From NCBI RefSeq assembly GCF_021538895.1, contig NZ_JADDRL010000007.1, positions 62,001-126,000 of the forward strand: a stretch of DNA of 64,000 nucleotides. The letters are read 5' to 3'. Of the stretch, positions 18,047 to 25,504 are shown in pieces (positions within the stretch are counted from its first letter, which is position 1; each line of letters begins with the position of its first letter). Origin of the DNA: Streptomyces olivochromogenes. GTDB taxonomy: Bacteria; Actinomycetota; Actinomycetes; Streptomycetales; Streptomycetaceae. The position numbers and the translations under genes were made by a program. The notes beneath the pieces were generated by a model. It searched no databases, was not told where the DNA came from, and saw only the letters and a list, made by a program, of their open reading frames with translations.

Positions 18047-18084
18047 GTAACACCGGTGACATCAAGTCGAACCGAGCCTGTCAC
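18047..18084 (+). promoter_or_regulatory. GlnR-box-like site upstream of nnaR
   Basis: Four pentamers with exact 11-bp spacing: GTAAC-n6-GACAT-n6-GAACC-n6-GTCAC. The S. coelicolor GlnR box is gTnAc-n6-GaAAc repeated. The first pentamer fits perfectly and the others partly. It lies about 80-115 nt before the nnaR start. GlnR control of nnaR has been reported in S. coelicolor. Confidence 0.5.
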
Positions 18085-18162
18085 GCGCCGTTGACAGGCT
18101 CGTTCGTCATCCAGGTGGCACATCCGCAGCCAGGACGCCGACTCGACCGCGGGACGACAGCC

Positions 18163-19314
18163 ATGTACGACGAAGACCAGTCAACGGAACACGGACCCCT
18201 CGCAGGGTTCACCGTGGGCGTGACGGCCGCGCGCCGGGCCGACGAACTGGGCGTGCTGCTCCAGCGGCGGGGTGCCGTCGTCCTGCACGCGCCCGCCCTG
18301 CGCATCGTGCCGCTCGCCGACGACGGCGAACTCCTCGCCGCCACCAAGGAGATCATCGACCAGGCCCCGGACGTCGTGGTCGCCACCACCGCCATCGGCT
18401 TCCGCGGCTGGATCGAGGCCGCGGACGGCTGGGGGTTCGGCGAGCAGCTGCTCAGGCGGCTGCGCGGGGTGGAGCTGCTGGCGCGCGGGCCCAAGGTCAA
18501 GGGAGCGGTCCGGGCCGCCGGGCTCACGGAGGAGTGGTCGCCGTCGAGCGAGTCCATGGCGGAGGTGCTCGACCGGCTCCTGGAGGAGGGGATCGACGGG
18601 CGCCGCATCGCCGTACAGCTGCACGGCGAGCCGCTGCCCGGGTTCGTGGAGGCGCTGCGGGCCGGGGGAGCGGAGGTGGTGCTGGTGCCCGTCTACCGGT
18701 GGATGCCGCCCGAGGACATCGGCCCCGTCGACCGGCTGCTGGACGCGACCGTCTCGCGCGGACTGGACGCGCTCACCTTCACCAGCGCACCGGCCGCCGC
18801 GTCCCTTCTCTCCCGGGCCGAGGAGCGGGGGCTGCTGGGAGAGCTGCTGGTCGCCCTCCAGCACGATGTGCTGCCGGCCTGCGTCGGGCCGGTCACCGCG
18901 CTGCCGCTGCAGGCGCGGGGCGTCGACACGGTGCAGCCCGAGCGGTTCCGGCTCGGGCCGCTCGTCCAGCTGCTGTGCAAGGAACTGCCGGGACGGACTC
19001 GGGTGTTGCCGATCGCCGGGCACCGGGTGGAGATCCGGGGCCATGCGGTGCTGGTGGACGGTGCCCTGAAGCCGGTGCCGCCGGCCGGGATGTCCCTGCT
19101 GCGGGCGCTGTCGCGGCGGCCGGGGTGGGTGGTGGCCCGGTCCGAGCTGCTGCGGGCGTTGCCGGGGGCGGGGCGGGACGAGCACGCGGTGGAGACGGCG
19201 ATGGCTCGGCTGCGTACCGCGCTTGGGGCTCCGCGGCTGATCCAGACGGTGGTCAAGCGGGGGTACCGGTTGGCTCTGGATCCGGCGGCGGACGCGAAGT
19301 ATTCCGACGCGTGA
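18163..19314 (+). CDS. nnaR: NnaR-type regulator: uroporphyrinogen-III synthase domain plus winged helix
   Basis: A 383-aa two-domain protein. Residues about 15-265 form a HemD-like domain (GFTVGVTAARRADELGVLLQRRGAVV ... LTFTSAPAAASLL). Residues about 285-375 form an OmpR-type DNA-binding winged helix (GMSLLRALSRRPGWVVARSELL ... ETAMARLRTALG ... VVKRGYRL). This is the architecture of NnaR (SCO2958), a GlnR target that regulates nitrate and nitrite assimilation. The position next to narK supports it. Whether the HemD half still makes uroporphyrinogen III, or only senses a ligand, cannot be decided here. Start ATG 18163; the frame is open further upstream through the GlnR-like site. Confidence 0.85.
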   Translation: MYDEDQSTEHGPLAGFTVGVTAARRADELGVLLQRRGAVVLHAPALRIVPLADDGELLAATKEIIDQAPDVVVATTAIGFRGWIEAADGWGFGEQLLRRLRGVELLARGPKVKGAVRAAGLTEEWSPSSESMAEVLDRLLEEGIDGRRIAVQLHGEPLPGFVEALRAGGAEVVLVPVYRWMPPEDIGPVDRLLDATVSRGLDALTFTSAPAAASLLSRAEERGLLGELLVALQHDVLPACVGPVTALPLQARGVDTVQPERFRLGPLVQLLCKELPGRTRVLPIAGHRVEIRGHAVLVDGALKPVPPAGMSLLRALSRRPGWVVARSELLRALPGAGRDEHAVETAMARLRTALGAPRLIQTVVKRGYRLALDPAADAKYSDA

Positions 19315-19395
19315 TCAGGCACCCGGTACTGGTGTGACCGTCCCTGGGGGCTGCCGCCCCCAGACCCCCGCTTCGGTCTGAACGGCCTCGTCCTC

Positions 19396-19434
19396 AATCT
19401 CCCCCAAGCTCTACGAGCAGGGGGTACCCCCAGA
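19396..19434. repeat. Streptomyces-type intergenic palindrome
   Basis: CTCCCCCAAGCT ... AGCAGGGGGTACCCCCAG has the form of the short GC-rich palindromic repeats scattered between Streptomyces genes. It lies in the 200-nt convergent gap after nnaR; no gene is seen in that gap. Confidence 0.5.
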
Positions 19435-19513
19435 CGGGCTGATGATGTGGGCCGGTGCCGAGGAGTGGCCGCACTGGAGCAGCGGCACAGCCTCGGCCTG
19501 AGCGGCCCCGTCC

Positions 19514-20077
19514 TCACGCGCCGGACAGACTGACGGTGCCGGCCGCCGCCGAGTCGCGGCCGTACAGGACCAGCGCCCTGCCCAAGCACCCCAGCGCCAC
19601 CGTCGACAGCACCGCCCGTGCGACGTTCCAGGCCACCCACGTGTTCTCGAAGTGGTCGCGCACCGCGGCCGGGTCGGCGATCTTCGCCGGGTTCCCCGCG
19701 TCGGCCAGGTCGTTGTTGAGCGGGATGTTGAAGGCGATCGTGATCAGGAAGACCAGGACGTACGCCGCGAGTGCCGCCCACACCCAGCGGCCGCCCGCCG
19801 TGCCGCGCAGCTGCCACGCCGACACCGCCGTCAGCAGCAGCGCGCCCATGAAGCTGAGGAAGAACACCGGGTTCTGGATCACGTCGTTGATGTTCTGCAT
19901 GGCCTCGATGAAGACCCGGTCCCCGCTGCGGTGCAGGGCGGGCATCACCGCGCAGGCGAAGATGTAGAAGACCCCGGCGATCAGGCCCATGGCCACCGTG
20001 GCCGCGCCCAGTACCGGACCCGCGGTCGTCCGGCGTCCCGTCGTGCTGTTCCGTGTCAGTGTCATGTCCTTCGTCAT
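19514..20077 (-). CDS. DUF1772 family membrane protein
   Basis: A 187-aa integral membrane protein with four hydrophobic segments (VLGAATVAMGLIAGVFYIFA, FFLSFMGALLLTAVSAW, WVWAALAAYVLVFLITIAFNIPLN, and a C-terminal one). The NxPLN-type motif (FNIPLNNDLADAG) followed by W before the last helix is typical of DUF1772, distant relatives of anthrone oxygenases. The start is the ATG at 20077 (MTKDMTLTRN); a much longer frame exists upstream but overlaps the promoter of the divergent CGNR gene. Function unknown. Confidence 0.75.
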   Translation of the reverse strand: MTKDMTLTRNSTTGRRTTAGPVLGAATVAMGLIAGVFYIFACAVMPALHRSGDRVFIEAMQNINDVIQNPVFFLSFMGALLLTAVSAWQLRGTAGGRWVWAALAAYVLVFLITIAFNIPLNNDLADAGNPAKIADPAAVRDHFENTWVAWNVARAVLSTVALGCLGRALVLYGRDSAAAGTVSLSGA

Positions 20078-20243
20078 GTCTCCAGTCAACCGACGTGATC
20101 GCGTCCTGGACATGGCCGAGGCGCGCACCCGCATACGTGTGCGTCCACGCCGGTACGAGGGGTTCCGGAGGCGGGTGCGGGCAGGCACTGTGAGAGAGGG
20201 AAACGGTTCCTGACCCGGGTGACCCCTAGGCGGTGACAGGCAC

Positions 20244-20837
20244 ATGGCACTGGGTACGGCCACGGCCCCCTACGAGCTGCGGTTCGACGCCGGGCGGATC
20301 TGCCTGGACCTCCTCACGACGACCCATCCGGAGGAACGGCTGGACTCGGTCGAGCCGTTGCGTGCCTGGATCGTGGGCTCCGGTCTGGTCCCGGCGGGCA
20401 CCCCGCTGGCGCACGCCGACGCGTCCTGGCTCGTGGCCTTCCGCGAATTGCGGGGGCAGATCGGACAGTTGGTGCACAACGAGCTCGCGGCGGACGGGCG
20501 GTCGTACGACCTCGCGCTCGCCCGCGTCAACGAGATCGCCCGCACCGCGCCGCCGGCCCCGCGTGCCGTGCGCGGCGACGACGGCACGCTCGTACGTGAG
20601 TTGGACGGTCCGCCGGAGTGCGCGGCGCTGCTCGGGGCCGTCGCCCGGGACACCGTCGAGCTGCTCACCGACCCGGTGACCTGGGCGGCCGTGCGGGAGT
20701 GCGAAGGGGACAACTGCCCCATCGTGTACCTGGACACGTCCCGGGGGCGCCGGCGGCGCTGGTGCTCCAGTGAGGTCTGCGGCAACCGCGAACGGGTGGC
20801 TCGTCATCGGCGGCGGGCGGCTCTCGCGCGGGCGTGA
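20244..20837 (+). CDS. CGNR zinc-finger regulator with ABATE-type N-terminal domain
   Basis: A 197-aa predicted transcription factor. The N-terminal two thirds (YELRFDAGRICLDLLTTT...) is the stress-related domain of this family. The C-terminal zinc finger reads CxxxxC ... WCSSEVCGNRERVARHRRR and contains the diagnostic CGNR. It is divergent from the DUF1772 gene 166 bp away, which is the likely target. Confidence 0.88.
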   Translation: MALGTATAPYELRFDAGRICLDLLTTTHPEERLDSVEPLRAWIVGSGLVPAGTPLAHADASWLVAFRELRGQIGQLVHNELAADGRSYDLALARVNEIARTAPPAPRAVRGDDGTLVRELDGPPECAALLGAVARDTVELLTDPVTWAAVRECEGDNCPIVYLDTSRGRRRRWCSSEVCGNRERVARHRRRAALARA

Positions 20838-21251
20838 GCCGATGGTCCGGCACGGCCGTGGACGCGAACCGGGACCCCGACCGGGACCCCGGCCGAGTGC
20901 CGGAACGGAACCCGGAAAGGGAACGAAACAGAGTCCGAAATAGGGCCTGAAAGAGGACCCGACCCGGAATCACCAAGTGTCCGGTACACCACTTCTGAGG
21001 CGGGATCACCGATTCGGTCGCGGAGTGATTTCCGCAACACCGCGTTTGCCTTCCGAGTGGCCCGGTCACCTGCGGCGCTCCGGCCAATGTGTCGGAAATG
21101 TAAAGATCACGCGGGAGGAATGTGCATCCATGTCCCTCTCGTCATGCCACCTCCAAGAAATCTGTCGCGTCACTTTGAACGCATCGCACCCCCTGTCCGT
21201 ACCCGTGGGCGAGCGACCGACTGGGGGAACCCCCGGACACCGGAGGTAGGC
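20838..21251 (+). other. 413-nt gap before sigU with degenerate repeats and a possible leader ORF
   Basis: The first 130 nt are an imperfect tandem of GGGACCCCG/CGGAACCCGG-like units. GGGAGGAA at 21113-21120 stands 9 nt before ATG 21130, which opens a 39-codon frame (MSLSSCHLQEICRV...) ending at TAG 21247-21249, two bases before the sigU GTG. That frame could be a translated leader coupling into sigU. Alternatively ATG 21120 would extend SigU itself by 44 residues. No other gene is seen. Confidence 0.35.
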
Positions 21252-21827
21252 GTGCGCAAGGATGCGGCCGTGGCCAATGAACGTGGATCGAGGGCCCGAC
21301 ATCGCATGTCCCAGCCCTCGGAACCTGACGAGGAGCTGATGCGTGCTCTGTATCGAGAGCATGCCGGACCTCTCCTTGCGTATGTCCTCAGGCTGGTCGC
21401 CGGAGATCGGCAGCGAGCAGAGGACGTCGTGCAGGAGACGCTCATCCGTGCCTGGAAGAACGCCGGCCAGCTCAATCGAGCGACCGGTTCGGTACGCCCC
21501 TGGCTGGTGACGGTCGCACGACGCATCGTCATCGACGGCCACCGCAGCCGGCAGGCCCGGCCGCAGGAGGTCGATCCGTCGCCGCTGGAGGTCATCCCCG
21601 CGGAGGACGAGATCGACAAGGCGCTGTGGCTGATGACGCTGTCGGACGCGCTCGACGACCTGACCCCGGCCCACCGGGAGGTGCTCGTCGAGACCTACTT
21701 CAAGGGGCGTACCGTCAATGAGGCGGCCGAAACGCTGGGTATACCCAGCGGCACCGTGCGCTCACGGGTGTTCTACGCCCTGCGGTCGATGAAGCTGGCA
21801 CTGGAGGAGCGGGGGGTGACGGCGTGA
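21252..21827 (+). CDS. sigU: ECF sigma factor, sigma U
   Basis: A 191-aa extracytoplasmic-function sigma factor. Region 2 covers ELMRALYREHAGPLLAYVLRLVAGD...AEDVVQETLIRAWK and region 4 covers LTPAHREVLVETYFKGRTVNEAAETLGIPSGTVRSRVFYALRSM. GTG 21252 follows GGAGG at a suitable distance. The sequence and the coupled anti-sigma gene match S. coelicolor SCO2954 (sigU), whose overactivity blocks aerial growth and alters secreted proteins. The stop overlaps the next start by one base. Confidence 0.92.
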   Translation: MRKDAAVANERGSRARHRMSQPSEPDEELMRALYREHAGPLLAYVLRLVAGDRQRAEDVVQETLIRAWKNAGQLNRATGSVRPWLVTVARRIVIDGHRSRQARPQEVDPSPLEVIPAEDEIDKALWLMTLSDALDDLTPAHREVLVETYFKGRTVNEAAETLGIPSGTVRSRVFYALRSMKLALEERGVTA

Positions 21828-22657
21828 TGAGTGGATACGGGGGACACGGCGGATTCAGCGCGGGAGGTCCGGGTATGTCTGGACCCATGAGCCCCAGGCA
21901 GGGATCTCCGGTGCCCAACGAGCACGAGACCGTCGGCGCCTACGCCCTCGGCCTTCTCGACGATGCCGAGGCAACCGCTTTCGAGGCTCACCTCGCCGGC
22001 TGCGAATGGTGCGCCCAGCAGCTCGACGAGCTCGCCGGGATGGAGCCCATGCTCGCCGCGCTGGCGGACCTGCCGGGTACCGGCAGCACGCCCGCGATAG
22101 GCGAGTCGCTCTCCGCGAAGCCCTCTCCGCGACTCGCGGAGAAGCTGGTGGTCGAGGTCTCGGAGCGCCGCGCGGTCAAGCGGCGTCACACGCTGTTCAT
22201 GCTCGCGGCGTCGGCCGCGCTGATCGTCGGCGGCCCGCTGGCCGTCCTCGCGGCGAGCGGCGGCTCGGACAGCGGCAACAACAACATGGCGATGGGGCCC
22301 GCCCAGACGGCGTTCCAGACCATGGCCGACAAGAAGACGGCCACGGATCCGGCGACCCACGTCACCGCGACCGTCGCCGTCGAGAAGAAGGAGTGGGGCA
22401 CCCACGCGGTCCTCCAGCTCAAGAACGTCACCGGCCCGAAGAAGTGCTCGCTCATCGCCGTGGGCAAGAACGGCGAGCGCGAGACGGTCACCTCCTGGTC
22501 CGTCCCGAACTGGGGCTACGGCATCGAGAACGCCAAGACGGAAGAGGCCAAGAAGCCGCTCTACGTCCACGGCGGTGCCGCCTTCAACCCGGGCGACATC
22601 GATCACTTCGAGGTGATGACCTTCGACGGCAAGAAGCTGGTCGACGTCGGCGCGTAA
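21827..22657 (+). CDS. rsuA: Anti-sigma factor RsuA (zinc-binding, membrane anchored)
   Basis: A 276-aa type I anti-sigma factor. The N-terminal ZAS motif is H33 with H55-xxx-C59-xx-C62 (EAHLAGCEWC). A membrane helix lies at about 122-145 (TLFMLAASAALIVGGPLAVLAA), leaving a Lys-rich extracytoplasmic domain that ends FEVMTFDGKKLVDVGA and probably senses or is cleaved. ATG 21827 is coupled to sigU; a GTG one codon earlier is also possible. It should hold sigma U at the membrane until a signal releases it. Confidence 0.9.
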   Translation: MSGYGGHGGFSAGGPGMSGPMSPRQGSPVPNEHETVGAYALGLLDDAEATAFEAHLAGCEWCAQQLDELAGMEPMLAALADLPGTGSTPAIGESLSAKPSPRLAEKLVVEVSERRAVKRRHTLFMLAASAALIVGGPLAVLAASGGSDSGNNNMAMGPAQTAFQTMADKKTATDPATHVTATVAVEKKEWGTHAVLQLKNVTGPKKCSLIAVGKNGERETVTSWSVPNWGYGIENAKTEEAKKPLYVHGGAAFNPGDIDHFEVMTFDGKKLVDVGA

Positions 22658-22676
22658 CGCCGACACATAGCTTCCG

Positions 22677-22730
22677 CGGGCCCCCTTCGCGTACGGTTGA
22701 CGGCTGCCCAGCACGTCAGAAGGGGGCCCG
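22677..22730 (+). promoter_or_regulatory. Inverted repeat spanning the start of the helicase gene
   Basis: Perfect 12-bp arms CGGGCCCCCTTC (22677-22688) and GAAGGGGGCCCG (22719-22730), 30 nt apart. The right arm contains the ribosome binding site and touches the GTG start at 22731. A promoter-like TACGGT lies between the arms at 22692-22697. Depending on where transcription starts this is an operator or an RNA structure hiding the ribosome binding site. Confidence 0.55.
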
Positions 22731-25139
22731 GTGGCCGCTCAGGCTCAGCAATCCGCGGTCGGCTCGGTTCAGGATTCCGTCCGGGACCGAGAGATCAGCG
22801 TCGAACAGGAACACCTCGACCGGGTGTACCGGCGCCTTGAGGAGAAGATCCACGAGGCCGAGTTCCTCATGAACGACGCGGCCAAGCGCGGCCAGGTCGG
22901 CACGCCCGGCGCGCTGGCCGAGCGGGACGCCCAGGTGTTCCGGGCGGGCATCCACCTGAACCGGCTGAACAACGAGTTCGAGGACTTCCTGTTCGGGCGG
23001 ATCGACCTGCTGCTCGGCAAGGACGGGAAGAAGGGGCCCGACGGCGCGTACACCGCCGTGGAGCCGGCCGAGGGCGCGGTGCGCCCCGACAACACCGCCG
23101 ACATCGCGGAGACCCTGCACATCGGGCGGATCGGGGTCCTCGACCAGGACTACTCCCCGCTGGTCATCGACTGGCGGGCGCCGGCCGCCGCGCCCTTCTA
23201 CCGCTCCACCCCGGTCGACCCGGGCCGGGTCGTACGGCGCCGGGTCATCCGTTCCAAGGGGCGCCGCGTCCTCGGCGTCGAGGACGACCTGATGCGCCCC
23301 GAGCTCAAGGCCACCCTGCACGGCGACGAGCTGCCCGTCATCGGTGACGGCGCCCTGATGGCCGCCCTCGGCCAGGCCCGCGGCCACACCATGCGGGACA
23401 TCGTCGCCTCCATCCAGGCCGAGCAGGACCTGGTCATCCGCGCCCCCGCCGCCTCCGTGACGTACGTCGAGGGCGGACCGGGCACCGGGAAGACGGCCGT
23501 CGCGCTGCACCGGGCCGCCTACCTCCTCTACCAGGACCGGCGCCGGTACGCGGGCGGCATCCTGATCGTCTCGCCGACCCCGCTGCTGGTGGCGTACACC
23601 GAGGGCGTGCTGCCGTCCCTGGGCGAGGAGGGCCAGGTCGCCATCCGCGCGATCGGCTCGCTCGTCGACGGCGCCGAGGCCACGCTGTACGACTCCCCGT
23701 CGGTGGCCCGCGCCAAGGGGTCGTACCGGATGCTGAAGGTGCTCCGCAAGGCGGCCCGGGGCGCACTGGAACTGGGACCGGGCGGCGTGGGCCCCGGCGT
23801 GAACGGCGCCCGGGCCGCCGCCGGGCAGCTCGCGTTCGGGGATGAGGGCGGCGAAAGCGGAGGCGGCGCCGGACCGGAACGTGTCCAGGCCGGGCCGCCC
23901 ACCCGGCTCCGGGTCGTCGCCTTCGGGCGCCGGCTCGAACTGGAGGCGAACGAACTGGAACGTATCCGCCGCAACACCCTGGGCGGCACCGCTCCCGTCA
24001 ACCTGCTCCGCCCGCGCGCCCGCAAGCTGCTCCTGGACGCCCTGTGGGAGCGGTCCGGCGCGGCCGGCCGGCACAGCGATCCGGAGCTCGCGGCCGAGCT
24101 GCGCTCCTCCTTCGACGAGGACATCACCACGGAGGACAGCTTCCTCGCGTTCCTCGACGGCTGGTGGCCCGAGCTGACGCCGAAGGCGGTCCTGGCGGCC
24201 ATGGCGGACGAGCGGCGCCTGGGCCGCTGGGCCCGGCGGATCCTCAACCCCGGCGAGGTGCGCAAGGTGGCCCGCTCCCTGAAGCGGGACGGCCTCTCGG
24301 TGCACGACATCGCCATGCTCGACGAGCTCCAGGCCGTCCTCGGCACCCCGGCCCGCCCGCGCAAGAAGCGCGACCTGGACCCGCTCGACCAGCTCTCCGG
24401 CCTGGACGAGCTGATGCCCGTGCGCGAGGAGTCGCAGCGCGAGCGGGCCGAGCGGCTCGCGCAGGAGCGCGTCGAGTACGCGCACGTCATCGTCGACGAG
24501 GCGCAGGACCTCACGCCGATGCAGTGGCGCATGGTCGGCCGCCGCGGCCGGCACGCCACCTGGACCATCGTCGGGGACCCGGCGCAGTCCTCCTGGTCCG
24601 ACCCGGACGAGGCGGCCGAGGCCCGTGACGAGGCCCTGGGCACCCGCCCGCGGCGCCGCTTCCGGCTCACCGTGAACTACCGCAACCCGGCCGAGATCGC
24701 CGAGCTCGCCGCGAAGGTGCTGGCCCTCGCCATGCCCGGCTCCGAGTCGCCGTCCGCCGTTCGGTCCACCGGGGTCGAGCCGCGTTTCGGCGTCGTACGG
24801 GAGTCGCTGGAGAAGACCGTGCGCGCGGCGGCCGAGCGGCTCCTGGACCAGGTCGACGGCACGGTCGGCGTGGTCGTCGCGATGCACCGGCGCGCGGAGG
24901 CCGCGCGCTGGCTGGGCGGGCTCGGCGACCGGGTGGTGGCGCTCGGCAGTCTGGAGGCCAAGGGCCTGGAGTACGACGCCACGGTGGTCGTCTCGCCCGC
25001 GGAGATCGCCGACGAGTCACCGGCCGGCCTGCGCGTGCTGTACGTCGCTCTCACCCGGGCGACCCAGCAGCTGACGGTGATCTCGACGGACCGGGACGAG
25101 CCGGACCCGGCCGGGATTCCGGACCTCCTGCGGGACTGA
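22731..25139 (+). CDS. HelD/HelR-like ATPase (UvrD-like helicase fold)
   Basis: An 802-aa superfamily I ATPase of the HelD family, which binds RNA polymerase and clears stalled complexes; actinobacterial HelR members can displace rifampicin. The N-terminal coiled coil (EQEHLDRVYRRLEEKIHEAEFLMNDAA) is the arm that enters RNA polymerase. Walker A GGPGTGKT is at 248-255 and the Walker B region IVDEAQD has D589 and E590; VNYRNPAEI and the late VALTRATQQL motif complete the helicase core. I do not see the rifampicin-associated element GGGGCTTGCGGCAAG-type palindrome upstream, so this may not be the rifampicin-inducible paralogue. Confidence 0.85.
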   Translation: MAAQAQQSAVGSVQDSVRDREISVEQEHLDRVYRRLEEKIHEAEFLMNDAAKRGQVGTPGALAERDAQVFRAGIHLNRLNNEFEDFLFGRIDLLLGKDGKKGPDGAYTAVEPAEGAVRPDNTADIAETLHIGRIGVLDQDYSPLVIDWRAPAAAPFYRSTPVDPGRVVRRRVIRSKGRRVLGVEDDLMRPELKATLHGDELPVIGDGALMAALGQARGHTMRDIVASIQAEQDLVIRAPAASVTYVEGGPGTGKTAVALHRAAYLLYQDRRRYAGGILIVSPTPLLVAYTEGVLPSLGEEGQVAIRAIGSLVDGAEATLYDSPSVARAKGSYRMLKVLRKAARGALELGPGGVGPGVNGARAAAGQLAFGDEGGESGGGAGPERVQAGPPTRLRVVAFGRRLELEANELERIRRNTLGGTAPVNLLRPRARKLLLDALWERSGAAGRHSDPELAAELRSSFDEDITTEDSFLAFLDGWWPELTPKAVLAAMADERRLGRWARRILNPGEVRKVARSLKRDGLSVHDIAMLDELQAVLGTPARPRKKRDLDPLDQLSGLDELMPVREESQRERAERLAQERVEYAHVIVDEAQDLTPMQWRMVGRRGRHATWTIVGDPAQSSWSDPDEAAEARDEALGTRPRRRFRLTVNYRNPAEIAELAAKVLALAMPGSESPSAVRSTGVEPRFGVVRESLEKTVRAAAERLLDQVDGTVGVVVAMHRRAEAARWLGGLGDRVVALGSLEAKGLEYDATVVVSPAEIADESPAGLRVLYVALTRATQQLTVISTDRDEPDPAGIPDLLRD

Positions 25140-25194
25140 CCGGGGGACGGAATCCTGTGAACCTTCCGGACGGGAATGGCCGTGCCGGATCCGT

Positions 25195-25345
25195 TTGTTA
25201 GCCTGGGTACGGCACCGGCTCGATCCAAGCCCCCGGGCCCAACCTTCGTCGCTACGAGCGACCACTTGCCGCGAGGCGAGCATGGCGGGTCGGTGTCATG
25301 AACGTACGAGAGGCCCACGTCACATCGTGACGTGGGCCTCTTTCA
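25195..25345 (+). ncRNA. Candidate small RNA between the helicase and malic enzyme genes
   Basis: A -10-like TTAGCCT at 25199-25205 precedes about 140 nt without a credible frame, with GC-rich local pairing (for example TCGTCGCTACGAGCGA). It ends in a terminator: 14-bp stem GAGGCCCACGTCAC / GTGACGTGGGCCTC (25310-25340), 3-nt loop, then CTTTCATT. I recall, unverified, that a small RNA named scr2952 was reported in this gap in S. coelicolor. Confidence 0.5.
25310..25345 (+). terminator. Strong terminator of the candidate small RNA
   Basis: A perfect 14-bp stem with a 3-nt loop followed by CTTTCATT. It lies too far from the helicase stop (170 nt) to be only that gene's terminator. Confidence 0.8.
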
Positions 25346-25504
25346 TTGACCGTTCCGCTCTCGTATGGTGGAAGTCTCTTTCCGAAATCGGATCGGTCCG
25401 TGAACAAAACGTCCGCAACCCCATGCGGCTAACGCCTACTCGGGGGTAGGTGCGACGATCGGACGGCACAATTCGCGACACGGTGAAAGCAGAGGAAGTC
25501 GGCC

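Noticed and set aside
22640-22731. Rifampicin-associated element upstream of the HelD-like gene
   Set aside because: I looked for the 19-bp palindrome linked to HelR and did not find it; the inverted repeat present has another sequence and position.
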